Shown piece by piece: positions 17,092 to 24,771 of a stretch of DNA of 33,956 bases. Every line of letters begins with the position of its first letter. Position 1 is the first letter of the stretch. The notes under the pieces are model-generated. The model saw only the letters and a program-made list of their open reading frames with translations. It was not told where the DNA came from and did not search any database. Origin of the DNA: Bacteroidota bacterium (lineage in GTDB: Bacteria; Bacteroidota; Bacteroidia; B-17B0; Aurantibacillaceae); contig JAEZDS010000042.1 in NCBI GenBank assembly GCA_023433205.1, positions 1 through 33,956 on the forward strand, in the 5' to 3' direction. Made by a program: the position numbers and the translations under genes.

Positions 17092-18354
17092 CTACGTTTT
17101 TTGCTTTTTCTTTTTTGCAGCAGGAAACAAAATGTTATTAAGTATCAGGCGGTATCCGGGCGAATTTGGATGAAGGCTCAGATCGGTAGGTGGCTCCTCA
17201 ACCCTGTGCTCGTAATCTTCAGGATCATGCCCGCTGTAAAATGTCCAGGTACCTTTACCGTGTTCACCATGAATATATCGCGCCTCGTTAAAAGCCTTTG
17301 CTTCGCCTAAAATAAGAACCCCCTTTTTTATGTATTGTTTATTAAAGGCTGCCGTCTGCCCCCAAAACCCCTGAATTACACTGGTATGGTTCTGGCAGAG
17401 CATAGTAGGCACCGGATCCCATTTGGCGCTAAACTCAAACAGTGTAAAAACGTCCGTCTTCTGATTCATGCCGTACTTACGGCGTGATCCGTAAGTGTCG
17501 ATACTTGAATATTCGTACTCAAACGGATTCATACTTAGATGGTAGTTCTCAAAAGCAAAACCTTTGCTGAAATCTATCTTGCTTTGCGCGTTCCGGTCAG
17601 CGGGATCATGATCGAACATTGACTCGCAGATGTCAATTCCTTCTGCCGCCAGCGCAATGTCATAACTATCAGTTGCGCTGCACATTGCGAAAAGAAAGCC
17701 CCCGTTAAAAACAAATTCCTTGATCTTCTTGGCGGAATGTAATTTCATCTGCGACACCTTTGTAAAACCCAGCTTCCTGGCCATTGCTTCGTTCTCGCGC
17801 ACCTCTGCCTGGTACCATGCGGTATTCATAAAAGATCCATAAAACTTGCCGTACTGACCGGTAAAGTCCTCATGATGTAAGTGCAGCCAGTCGTAATCTC
17901 TCAGCTTCTCAAGAAACACTTCTTCATCATACACAACATCGTAGGGAATTTCTGCATACTTTAGGACCAGCGTCACTGCATCATCCCAGGGTTGCTTCCC
18001 CTTTGGCGAATAAACAGCAATTCGCGGCGCCTTTTCAAGTTTAATAGCGTCCTGATTGATCTCCGGATTAGAGATCTCCTCAAGAATGGCATCCCCACGG
18101 GCATCGCCTATAACTTCGTAACTAACACCTCTGATCAAACATTCATCAGAAACAGCTTTTACATTAGGTATCATAAAACTTCCTCCCCGGTAATTTAGCA
18201 GCCAGTGTATCTCAAGCTCACCCTTCAATGCCCAATATGCCATTCCGTATGCCTTCAGATGATTTTTCTGCGAATCATCCATTGGAATTAGAATAAGAGA
18301 GGCCGGCAATCGTGAACCACAAACCAGCAGGAACAGTATTAACAGATGCTTCAT
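17092..18354 (-). CDS. Secreted protein of a conserved Bacteroidota family often labelled asparagine synthetase B
   Basis: A 420-residue protein with signal peptide MKHLLILFLLVCGSRLPAS. I recognise the family by its conserved blocks: LILIPMDDSQKNHLKAYG, WLLNYRGGSF, APRIAVYSPKGKQPWDDAVT, DYDWLHLHHEDFTGQYGKFY, FAMCSATDSYDIALAAEGID, KWDPVPTMLCQNHT, GEARYIHGEHGKG and HPNSPGYRLILNNILFPAA. Databases often call it asparagine synthetase B, but I see no N-terminal nucleophile cysteine or the ATP-pyrophosphatase domain of AsnB, and it is exported, so I treat the function as unknown. The conserved His/Asp/Cys positions (HHED, FAMCSATDS) would suit an enzyme. A GTG at 18372 would add six residues; the ATG at 18354 gives the cleaner signal peptide. 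Confidence 0.75.
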   Translation of the reverse strand: MKHLLILFLLVCGSRLPASLILIPMDDSQKNHLKAYGMAYWALKGELEIHWLLNYRGGSFMIPNVKAVSDECLIRGVSYEVIGDARGDAILEEISNPEINQDAIKLEKAPRIAVYSPKGKQPWDDAVTLVLKYAEIPYDVVYDEEVFLEKLRDYDWLHLHHEDFTGQYGKFYGSFMNTAWYQAEVRENEAMARKLGFTKVSQMKLHSAKKIKEFVFNGGFLFAMCSATDSYDIALAAEGIDICESMFDHDPADRNAQSKIDFSKGFAFENYHLSMNPFEYEYSSIDTYGSRRKYGMNQKTDVFTLFEFSAKWDPVPTMLCQNHTSVIQGFWGQTAAFNKQYIKKGVLILGEAKAFNEARYIHGEHGKGTWTFYSGHDPEDYEHRVEEPPTDLSLHPNSPGYRLILNNILFPAAKKKKQKT

Positions 18355-18439
18355 GTGTATAATTTGTCTCACTAAGTTACCAATAAAGGCCGCCCTTACT
18401 ATTAACAGAAAAGAAAAAAAGGTTAAAACTCCCGCCCGC

Positions 18440-19282
18440 CTAGGCGGCTCCCACCGAAACTGAACGGTTTCGTAAACCAGATATTATCTGGGTTATTGGT
18501 TCTATTGTCTCTTTATTAAACTTGGTGCTGGTCTCGGCCACTGTAAAGGCTTCCTGCAGGCGTTTCAACTCTGCCAGTACAAACTGCGCATCAGGCTCAA
18601 GCGTTACATCTTCAAGCATAATAACCAGGTTGCGCAATGATTCCTTTTGTTCAATAATGGTTTTGATCACATCGGGCTGATTAACCGCCTGCGCCATCTT
18701 GCACGACACATACAATCCCTCGATCCAGCAGCCGCTTAAAATTATGGCGGAAGTTGCTGGGCGGTTATTGTACTTCAATATCTCGTCAACTTTTTTGTAG
18801 GCTTCGGTAACCACTTCAATGATGGAATCTTTGTTATTGCTGTTAGCCTCAATTCTTTCAAAAAGCCTGGTATCAAAGGCGCCGCTAACCCCAAGGCTTT
18901 GAGCCAGCACATTCACACATTTCAAAAAAACCATACTTTCCTGCGTCTGATCGAATGAACTGGCTATACTCAGGTCCGACCCATAAATACCAAGATTGAC
19001 TGCTTTTGAAAATTCCAGCGCGTACTTCTTTACATTATTTGGGTCGTTAAGCAGGGCAGCGTTGTATTCAATCTTGTTCTCACTGATAAGCCTCATCACC
19101 AGCTGCCTGTCGGGAAGAGAGTTAAAAACATTCTGCGCATTAAACCGGCTTTCCTCAATGGTAGGATGTGTTTTTTCTTCGTCTGAAATAATTTCTTCAG
19201 GCTGTTCGCCAATGCCGCATGAATTGAACAGCAGTAGGGCGCAAACAATAACGGTGCGTGATAGAAACAGGCGATAACACAT
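18440..19282 (-). CDS. Predicted lipoprotein of unknown function
   Basis: A 280-residue protein with the signal VIVCALLLFNSCG; the lipobox cysteine is C22, so it is predicted to be a lipid-anchored envelope protein. After an acidic linker (EQPEEIISDEEKTHPTIEES) the rest is mostly alpha-helical. It has no catalytic motif but shows blocks such as NVKKYALEFSKAVNLGIYGSDL and SAIILSGCWIEGLYVSCKMA that I associate with a family of unnamed Bacteroidota lipoproteins. It lies 27 bp downstream of the MORN-repeat gene on the same strand, so the two may be co-transcribed. A 12-bp palindrome CCGCCTAGGCGG (18436-18447) spans its stop codon, with a T-rich stretch further on; this might be a weak terminator. 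Confidence 0.7.
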   Translation of the reverse strand: MCYRLFLSRTVIVCALLLFNSCGIGEQPEEIISDEEKTHPTIEESRFNAQNVFNSLPDRQLVMRLISENKIEYNAALLNDPNNVKKYALEFSKAVNLGIYGSDLSIASSFDQTQESMVFLKCVNVLAQSLGVSGAFDTRLFERIEANSNNKDSIIEVVTEAYKKVDEILKYNNRPATSAIILSGCWIEGLYVSCKMAQAVNQPDVIKTIIEQKESLRNLVIMLEDVTLEPDAQFVLAELKRLQEAFTVAETSTKFNKETIEPITQIISGLRNRSVSVGAA

Positions 19283-19309
19283 ATGAACAAATATAGATAA
19301 AAATTCAAA

Positions 19310-21043
19310 CTACCGCTTCACTCCCCGGTCGTACTGGATACGACTTACTTCTCTTCCGTTTTTATCGTAAAAAATCCATGTTCCGTCGGGTACACTCTGG
19401 GTTTTGCCCTTGCGCCTGTCGTTAACAATGGTGTAATTACTTTCGGCCTGAATTTTTGAATTGGTGTAGTAGCTTACACTTTTACCGCTAAGCTGCCCAT
19501 CTTTAAAACTCTGCGTCCTGCTTATCCCCCCGTTAGGATAGTAATAAGTCCATTTGCCGTGCTGGTGCCCCTTTTTGTATTCACCTTCAGTATCTACAAA
19601 ACCTCCCTTGTCGTGCCACTGCACATACTTTCCGTGTTTTATGCCGTTCACATAAGTGCTTAACTCACGCGGCTTCCCATCTTCAAAGTTGTAGCGCCAT
19701 TCACCTTCCTTTGCCCCCAGCTGATTGTATTTTCCTTCGTAATTGACATTGCCATTGCTGAACCAGCCCTTCCAGTCGCCAATAAGCTTTTTACCCATAA
19801 TTACTCCTTGATCTTTTTTGTTGCCACTCTCATACCAGCTGGTCCACATTCCATTTTCCACCCCGTTTTCATAAGGGCCCTCCTGCAATTTGTTGCCATT
19901 TTCCCACCAGGTGGTCCAGGTGCCTGTCCGCTGATCCTCTTCATAATTACCCTGCCTCCATTTTTCCCCGGTTGGATAATAGAAGAGCCAGGCACCGGAC
20001 TTTTTGTTGTCACTATAATCTCCTTCGCTCTCTGTCTGTCCATTGTCGTAAAAATAAGTCCACTTACCCTCCCTGCTGTTGTCCTTTAAAGTACCGATCA
20101 TTTCTGGATTACCGTTTTTGCGGTAAAACTTCCATACACCGTTCTTCCTGCCTGCAGTAAAATTACCCTCGCTTTTGATTTTATGATTTGCGAAATAAGA
20201 TGAATAATAGCCGTCCAGCAATCCCGCCTTGTAAGTTGCCTCATAATCCAGCTCCCCGTTCTGGTGAAAAAAGCGCCACACACCATGCTGCAAACCGTTG
20301 GTGTATTGGCCCATTGCTCTTATTATACCATTATCGTACTGGGCTGTTAAACTGCCATTGCCATTTATGATCAATGCCTTTCCTTTTTCATCGTAAAGCT
20401 GCATCAGGTGCAGCACGGTGTCGCGGTACTCTTTTACAAATTTTTTCCTGCCACTGTCGTAGTATTCTTCCCACTGCCCGCATGGTATACCCTCGCAGAA
20501 ATGTTTCACAGTAACCGGCCGACCAGACCTGTGCCATGTCTCAATCTTTCCATGCTGCACATCGTTTTTAAAACCACCCCTCGACTCCATCTGCCCATTC
20601 TCAAAGTAGTAGATCCAACTTCCGGTTTTTTTCCCTTCATCAAAATTCTCAATACTTTTGATCTTGCCGTCATCATACCATGCAGTCCATGTGCTGTCGG
20701 GAAGATTGTTCTCGTGACGTGTAATCTGGGCTATGTTTCCCGATTTATAGAAGTATTGGTTGGTGCCCTGCTTTCTACCCGTCTCAAAACTTTCGCGCGC
20801 CTTTATTTTTCCATTTTCGTAAAAAAAGGTCCAGGTGCTGTCTTCTTTTCCCCAGGTAAAGGCCCCCTTTCGGCTAATTTTTCCTGAGGGATAATATTCG
20901 CGGTGCGGGCCATGGGGCATGCCGCGGTGATATTCTGTTTCTGACTTCAGATTTTTCTGCTGCGAATCATAATATTCTTTCTTAAGCTGCGCCTGCCCTG
21001 AAAAGACGCAGATCAACAATGGAAAAATGGCAATAAACCTCAT
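19310..21043 (-). CDS. Exported MORN-repeat protein (YwqK-like)
   Basis: A 577-residue protein with signal peptide MRFIAIFPLLICVFSGQAQ followed by about 21 tandem repeats of roughly 23-25 residues, running nearly to the C-terminus. The repeat core is G-x-W-x-x-(Y/F)-(Y/F)-x-(N/S)-G, then a strand such as KIKSEGNF and a turn with DG or GK, for example HGKWTYYYPNG and SGAWLFYYPTG. This is the MORN-variant repeat of YwqK-like proteins, which form extended beta-hairpin arrays. Some database families of this repeat carry the label of toxin-antitoxin antitoxin; nothing here supports that, since no toxin is adjacent and the protein is exported. A binding or structural role in the envelope is an inference. 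It is followed on the same strand by a lipoprotein gene. Confidence 0.82.
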   Translation of the reverse strand: MRFIAIFPLLICVFSGQAQLKKEYYDSQQKNLKSETEYHRGMPHGPHREYYPSGKISRKGAFTWGKEDSTWTFFYENGKIKARESFETGRKQGTNQYFYKSGNIAQITRHENNLPDSTWTAWYDDGKIKSIENFDEGKKTGSWIYYFENGQMESRGGFKNDVQHGKIETWHRSGRPVTVKHFCEGIPCGQWEEYYDSGRKKFVKEYRDTVLHLMQLYDEKGKALIINGNGSLTAQYDNGIIRAMGQYTNGLQHGVWRFFHQNGELDYEATYKAGLLDGYYSSYFANHKIKSEGNFTAGRKNGVWKFYRKNGNPEMIGTLKDNSREGKWTYFYDNGQTESEGDYSDNKKSGAWLFYYPTGEKWRQGNYEEDQRTGTWTTWWENGNKLQEGPYENGVENGMWTSWYESGNKKDQGVIMGKKLIGDWKGWFSNGNVNYEGKYNQLGAKEGEWRYNFEDGKPRELSTYVNGIKHGKYVQWHDKGGFVDTEGEYKKGHQHGKWTYYYPNGGISRTQSFKDGQLSGKSVSYYTNSKIQAESNYTIVNDRRKGKTQSVPDGTWIFYDKNGREVSRIQYDRGVKR

Positions 21044-21123
21044 TGGGTAAAAATAACAAGCATAATACGAATGGGGGCTTCAGGTTACAGGATTTGTGAA
21101 CAAATTTTGGGGGAGGGAGATCT

Positions 21124-22521
21124 TTAAATATTTGAACCTGCTAGTAGTATCTGCCTTTTGCAACGTTGAACCACGATCAAAAATATTGAAACTACCATGA
21201 GCCAATGCAGTTTACAACCATGACGGTGCGATATTTCAGAGGAGAAAGATACCAGAACAGAGTTTGCTGCAATAAGCAATATAGTCATTAAAAAGAAACC
21301 TTTTATGGGGGCCGAACTACGTCTGAGCATCCCTATTCCCGTGCCGATGAAAACCACAAATGTGAATATGCCCAATATATAATATAGCGAATTTAGCCGA
21401 TTCAATTGCAGCATGGCGCCCTGCGATTGAAACGAATTGTTGCTGAGGCGATGATCAAAACAGAAGTATTTCTGAATTCGTTCATAAAGAACTGTTCCCT
21501 GCCCAAAAGGACCATTCCCCTCCCCTATCAAAAACATCTTTAATTGCTGTTGAACCTGAATAAACGATCTCGCAAAATAATCCCTCAACAACTGGGGTTC
21601 TCTGAGGCAGCCAGTGTTAATTTGACCCAACTCATGTCTCATCGTTTTCCAGCCGCCAAGCCGATACAAGGGGCTTTTTTCATTCCACACAAAATACTCG
21701 AAAGAAAAAGGCAGTGAATCTTTAAAATTACACAACCTGTACTCTTCTGTGCTACATACTTTTTGCAAATACTTCTGAAATATCCCTTTCTGAGCAAGGT
21801 TTCCGGCAAAAAAAATGGCCTTTGATTTTGAAATTGCAGAGCTCATTATCAGGTATGAAATGCCAAGCAAAACGGCGATCGCCGCAAATTTAATCCTGAC
21901 GTATCTTCTTTCTCCGGGTATATGCATCTTCTTTCTAAATACTAAAAAGAAAACTAAGGCCACCACGTAAAGTGGCACATTGGAAATGTGAGATGAGGCA
22001 CAAAGTAAAATCAAAAAATGATCAAAGATATGCTTAGCCGTCTTCTGGTCTGAATACATTAAAGTGTACAGCACGATGAAACCCAAAGCAGTCAGGAAAT
22101 CAGGAAGCAGCAAGTTCAGACTCCAGAAATAAGTCGAAAACAAACACACACAAATGCTTAGTAAAAAGATTTTTTTGCCGCTATCTTCTTTATGCCCCAG
22201 CACCATCAATAATCTGTTAAGAACATACACGCAAAGCAGGGCCTGGAACAATGGAACAAAGACAAGCGACACACCGTTTAAAGACAATAATCGCAGAAGT
22301 AAACCATAGGTGATGGGACGATCAAAAGGAGTACTCAACTGAAATCCTGATTCAATGTAAGTTGACGTGTCAGAATAGAGAATAGGAAAACCGTTAATTA
22401 TCGTCGGTACAACAAAGATCAAAACACTCAACGCAATCGATATAACTTTCCGGTTCAGCAATAATCTCTGTGCTAAAGAATAAGTAAATGTAGCTAACTT
22501 TGATCGATGATTGGTCTGCAA
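21124..22521 (-). CDS. Polytopic membrane protein, possible GT-C-type glycosyltransferase
   Basis: A 465-residue inner-membrane protein with about 10-11 hydrophobic segments, the first at about 26-45 and the last at about 440-456. After the first segment comes GFPILYSDTSTYIESGFQ; an acidic residue in the first extracytoplasmic loop is a hallmark of GT-C glycosyltransferases (ArnT/PMT-like), and the segment after helix 8 is a sizeable soluble domain (about 228-370). I cannot assign a family with certainty, so glycosyltransferase is a suggestion based on topology. It is divergent from the first GH16 gene with only 26 bp between starts, so the promoters overlap and both may respond to the same signal. 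A surface-glycan role would fit the two GH16 neighbours. Confidence 0.65.
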   Translation of the reverse strand: MQTNHRSKLATFTYSLAQRLLLNRKVISIALSVLIFVVPTIINGFPILYSDTSTYIESGFQLSTPFDRPITYGLLLRLLSLNGVSLVFVPLFQALLCVYVLNRLLMVLGHKEDSGKKIFLLSICVCLFSTYFWSLNLLLPDFLTALGFIVLYTLMYSDQKTAKHIFDHFLILLCASSHISNVPLYVVALVFFLVFRKKMHIPGERRYVRIKFAAIAVLLGISYLIMSSAISKSKAIFFAGNLAQKGIFQKYLQKVCSTEEYRLCNFKDSLPFSFEYFVWNEKSPLYRLGGWKTMRHELGQINTGCLREPQLLRDYFARSFIQVQQQLKMFLIGEGNGPFGQGTVLYERIQKYFCFDHRLSNNSFQSQGAMLQLNRLNSLYYILGIFTFVVFIGTGIGMLRRSSAPIKGFFLMTILLIAANSVLVSFSSEISHRHGCKLHWLMVVSIFLIVVQRCKRQILLAGSNI

Positions 22522-22547
22522 AGTAGATCTATCTAACGAATGTATAA

Positions 22548-23483
22548 ATGCAGCTCCTGAGAACTATACTAAAACTGGCATTGGCATTTACAACGGCGTC
22601 AGCATACGGCCAGCAAGTATGTTCAGGCAAAACCTGCCTGCTTATTGAGCCAGTTCTAAGGGATGACAGGCCGTATCATCTTGTTTTCAATGATGAATTT
22701 AACAACGCAGCCCTCGACACGAGCATCTGGTATCCTGCGAGGGGTGTGATGCGTGATATAGATCATGAGTTAACCAAGGACTGGTTTGACCCCGATAACC
22801 TGATGCTCGAAGACGGAATTTTAAGGATAAGAGCTCAGAAGGATACGCTCCTTAACCAGTGTTATGATATATGGATCGACACTGCAATGAAAAGGATTTG
22901 CAACGACTTTTTTTTCTCTGCAGGAGAGATTCGCTCAAAAACAAAGTTCAGTCATGGCATCTTTGAGATACGCTGTAAACTTCCCAGAGGCAAAGGTTTA
23001 GCTACTGCCTTCTGGACCTATGGTTATAAAAATCAAAACGAAATAGACGTTTTTGAAATAAGAAACGAAATCAACGTTCTTGGTAACCTCAAAAAACGAA
23101 GGCTATCCGCAGTGCAGCGTACTAACAGCAGAACAGATTATGAGGACGATAAGGTTATGGAAGATTGTCCAGCAAAGTCACCGGCACAAAACTTCCACTC
23201 AGACTTCCATGTATTTTCTGTTGAATGGACTCCCCAAAGACTCGTGTGGAGAGTTGATAATGAGGTGGTCCGGATAAGCACACTTTTTTATTCTGTGGGC
23301 GGCCAAATGCTAGATGGGGAAATCCCTGCACACACACAGGTTATTGTCAACCGTGCTTTCCCGCGCAATCCGATGGAAATATACGTTAGTTTTGGCGTTG
23401 AGTCAAAAGATAATGCGCCTGACGAGTCTACAGTATTGCCAGCCTATTTTGAAGTAGATTATGTTCGCTATTATACGCGCTGA
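22548..23483 (+). CDS. Secreted glycoside hydrolase family 16 protein (first)
   Basis: A 311-residue exported beta-glucanase-like enzyme. Signal peptide MQLLRTILKLALAFTTASAYG; FNDEFNNAALDTSIW opens the GH16 jelly-roll. The catalytic E-x-D-x-x-E motif is intact as E165-I-D-V-F-E170, with E165 the expected nucleophile and E170 the acid/base. GIFEIRCKLPRGKGLATAFW forms the substrate cleft strand, and the ending FEVDYVRYYTR is typical of the family. GH16 enzymes cut beta-1,3 or beta-1,4 bonds in glucans, galactans and similar polymers; the substrate cannot be read here. There is no T9SS tail, so it may remain periplasmic. It ends 4 bp from a second, convergent GH16 gene. Confidence 0.85.
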   Translation: MQLLRTILKLALAFTTASAYGQQVCSGKTCLLIEPVLRDDRPYHLVFNDEFNNAALDTSIWYPARGVMRDIDHELTKDWFDPDNLMLEDGILRIRAQKDTLLNQCYDIWIDTAMKRICNDFFFSAGEIRSKTKFSHGIFEIRCKLPRGKGLATAFWTYGYKNQNEIDVFEIRNEINVLGNLKKRRLSAVQRTNSRTDYEDDKVMEDCPAKSPAQNFHSDFHVFSVEWTPQRLVWRVDNEVVRISTLFYSVGGQMLDGEIPAHTQVIVNRAFPRNPMEIYVSFGVESKDNAPDESTVLPAYFEVDYVRYYTR

Positions 23484-23487
23484 TTAA

Positions 23488-24771
23488 TCACTCTACAAGC
23501 ACAGGCCAGGTCAACCGTTTCTCGCTCCCTTCAATCATTAACAGATACTCTCCCGACCTTAACCCGCCAATAATGGCAGGTTCCGCAGAACTTAGATGGC
23601 CGCTTTGCAGCAGATCTTGTCCATCCCTGGATAATAATGAATATCTGATGATTTCGCGACCTTTATCCTCAAGCAATTGAACATAAACAAGTTTGTTCGA
23701 TTGGCTGACAACCACAAAGTAACCATTGTCAAGGTGATCGGCTTTTTTACCATACACATATCGCGATTTGCTTTTAACAATTGCACTTTGATCTTCATGC
23801 TTCAAGTCGTGCATTGGAGCAAATTGTACCGTCTTACGCTTATGATGATCGGGAGAGAAAAACCTGATGTAGTCCACTTCAAATACTGCCCCGGAGGTAT
23901 CACTCTGTTTAGGTCCTGGCTTAAAGGGTCCATTGTTTGAAGGAACTGCCAGATTAACAATTAGTTTTTTGGGACGGGTAAACATTACTCTTGAAACACC
24001 AATACAATGCCAGTTCACATAAAATCGAATCTTGCCGTTCATCCACAGGCACGATACAACATTAAATCCCTCATTGAACTTGATTTTTGTCTTCACCCAG
24101 CCTCCAAAACTCTTTGATCGGAAAACCCCCTGCACAAGATCGCATTTCTTCTCGCAATGAGTGTCAATGTGAATTGAGCTGGCTCTTTCCGTTTTAGATT
24201 CCATTATATCTATCTCTTCAGTGGGATCACCTGAATACAACCAAAAAGCCGGCCAGTAGCCACGTGCGCCCGAAAGTCTAAAACGGCACTCGAAGTAGCC
24301 CATTTCAAAACTTTCTACGGAAATGAGTTGGCCCGATGTAAATGCAAATTTGCGTTTATTTAAGGAGTAGAATTGTTCATTAACAAATAAAGAGTCATGA
24401 TCGGGCAGGGCATCGATAGTGCGCCGGGTTAATGTATCTCTTTGTGCATATAATTTCAACGTGCCCTCGTTCACCATATGATTGGCGCCGTCAGTGTAGT
24501 ATTGCTGCTCTCTATTAGAATATATTGTCCGGGTCCAGCCGCTGAAATCCCACATTTGAACATCAACACTGCTACCATTGAATTCGTCTCCTCCCGCATA
24601 GTAATAAATTGAAGAGGTGTCCTGACGCACATGCCATATTAGCTGTGATCTACCAGGTAAGAAGCTTGCAAGAAATAACCCAAATAACAGGGCTTGAGTA
24701 TAATTTAAGATTAAACTCGATCTTATCCGAACGGAGAAGCACCTGACGCTACTACGAGCCCATTTAATCAT
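23488..24771 (-). CDS. Glycoside hydrolase family 16 protein with C-terminal T9SS-like domain (second)
   Basis: A 427-residue exported enzyme with a long, basic N-region and hydrophobic core (about 20-38) ending near GRSQ. GGDEFNGSSVDVQMW begins the GH16 domain; catalytic E186-I-D-I-M-E191 is intact, preceded by GYFECRFRLSGARGYWPAFW. The domain ends with VFEVDYIRFFS at about 310. The remaining about 115 residues end in LRSGEYLLMIEGSEKRLTWPVLVE, which resembles the last strands of a type A T9SS sorting domain, so cell-surface release is possible. The ATG lies inside the end of lepA (8-nt overlap, ATGATTAA), implying translational coupling to a housekeeping gene. It is tail-to-tail with the other GH16 gene but only moderately similar to it. 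Confidence 0.82.
   Translation of the reverse strand: MIKWARSSVRCFSVRIRSSLILNYTQALLFGLFLASFLPGRSQLIWHVRQDTSSIYYYAGGDEFNGSSVDVQMWDFSGWTRTIYSNREQQYYTDGANHMVNEGTLKLYAQRDTLTRRTIDALPDHDSLFVNEQFYSLNKRKFAFTSGQLISVESFEMGYFECRFRLSGARGYWPAFWLYSGDPTEEIDIMESKTERASSIHIDTHCEKKCDLVQGVFRSKSFGGWVKTKIKFNEGFNVVSCLWMNGKIRFYVNWHCIGVSRVMFTRPKKLIVNLAVPSNNGPFKPGPKQSDTSGAVFEVDYIRFFSPDHHKRKTVQFAPMHDLKHEDQSAIVKSKSRYVYGKKADHLDNGYFVVVSQSNKLVYVQLLEDKGREIIRYSLLSRDGQDLLQSGHLSSAEPAIIGGLRSGEYLLMIEGSEKRLTWPVLVE

Noticed and set aside
20408..20887. 159-codon plus-strand open frame
   Set aside because: Shadow of the MORN-repeat gene; the repeat periodicity is only seen on the minus strand.
19310..21043. Toxin-antitoxin system suggested by the YwqK antitoxin label
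   Set aside because: The protein has a signal peptide, and no small toxin gene is adjacent, so the label does not describe this locus.
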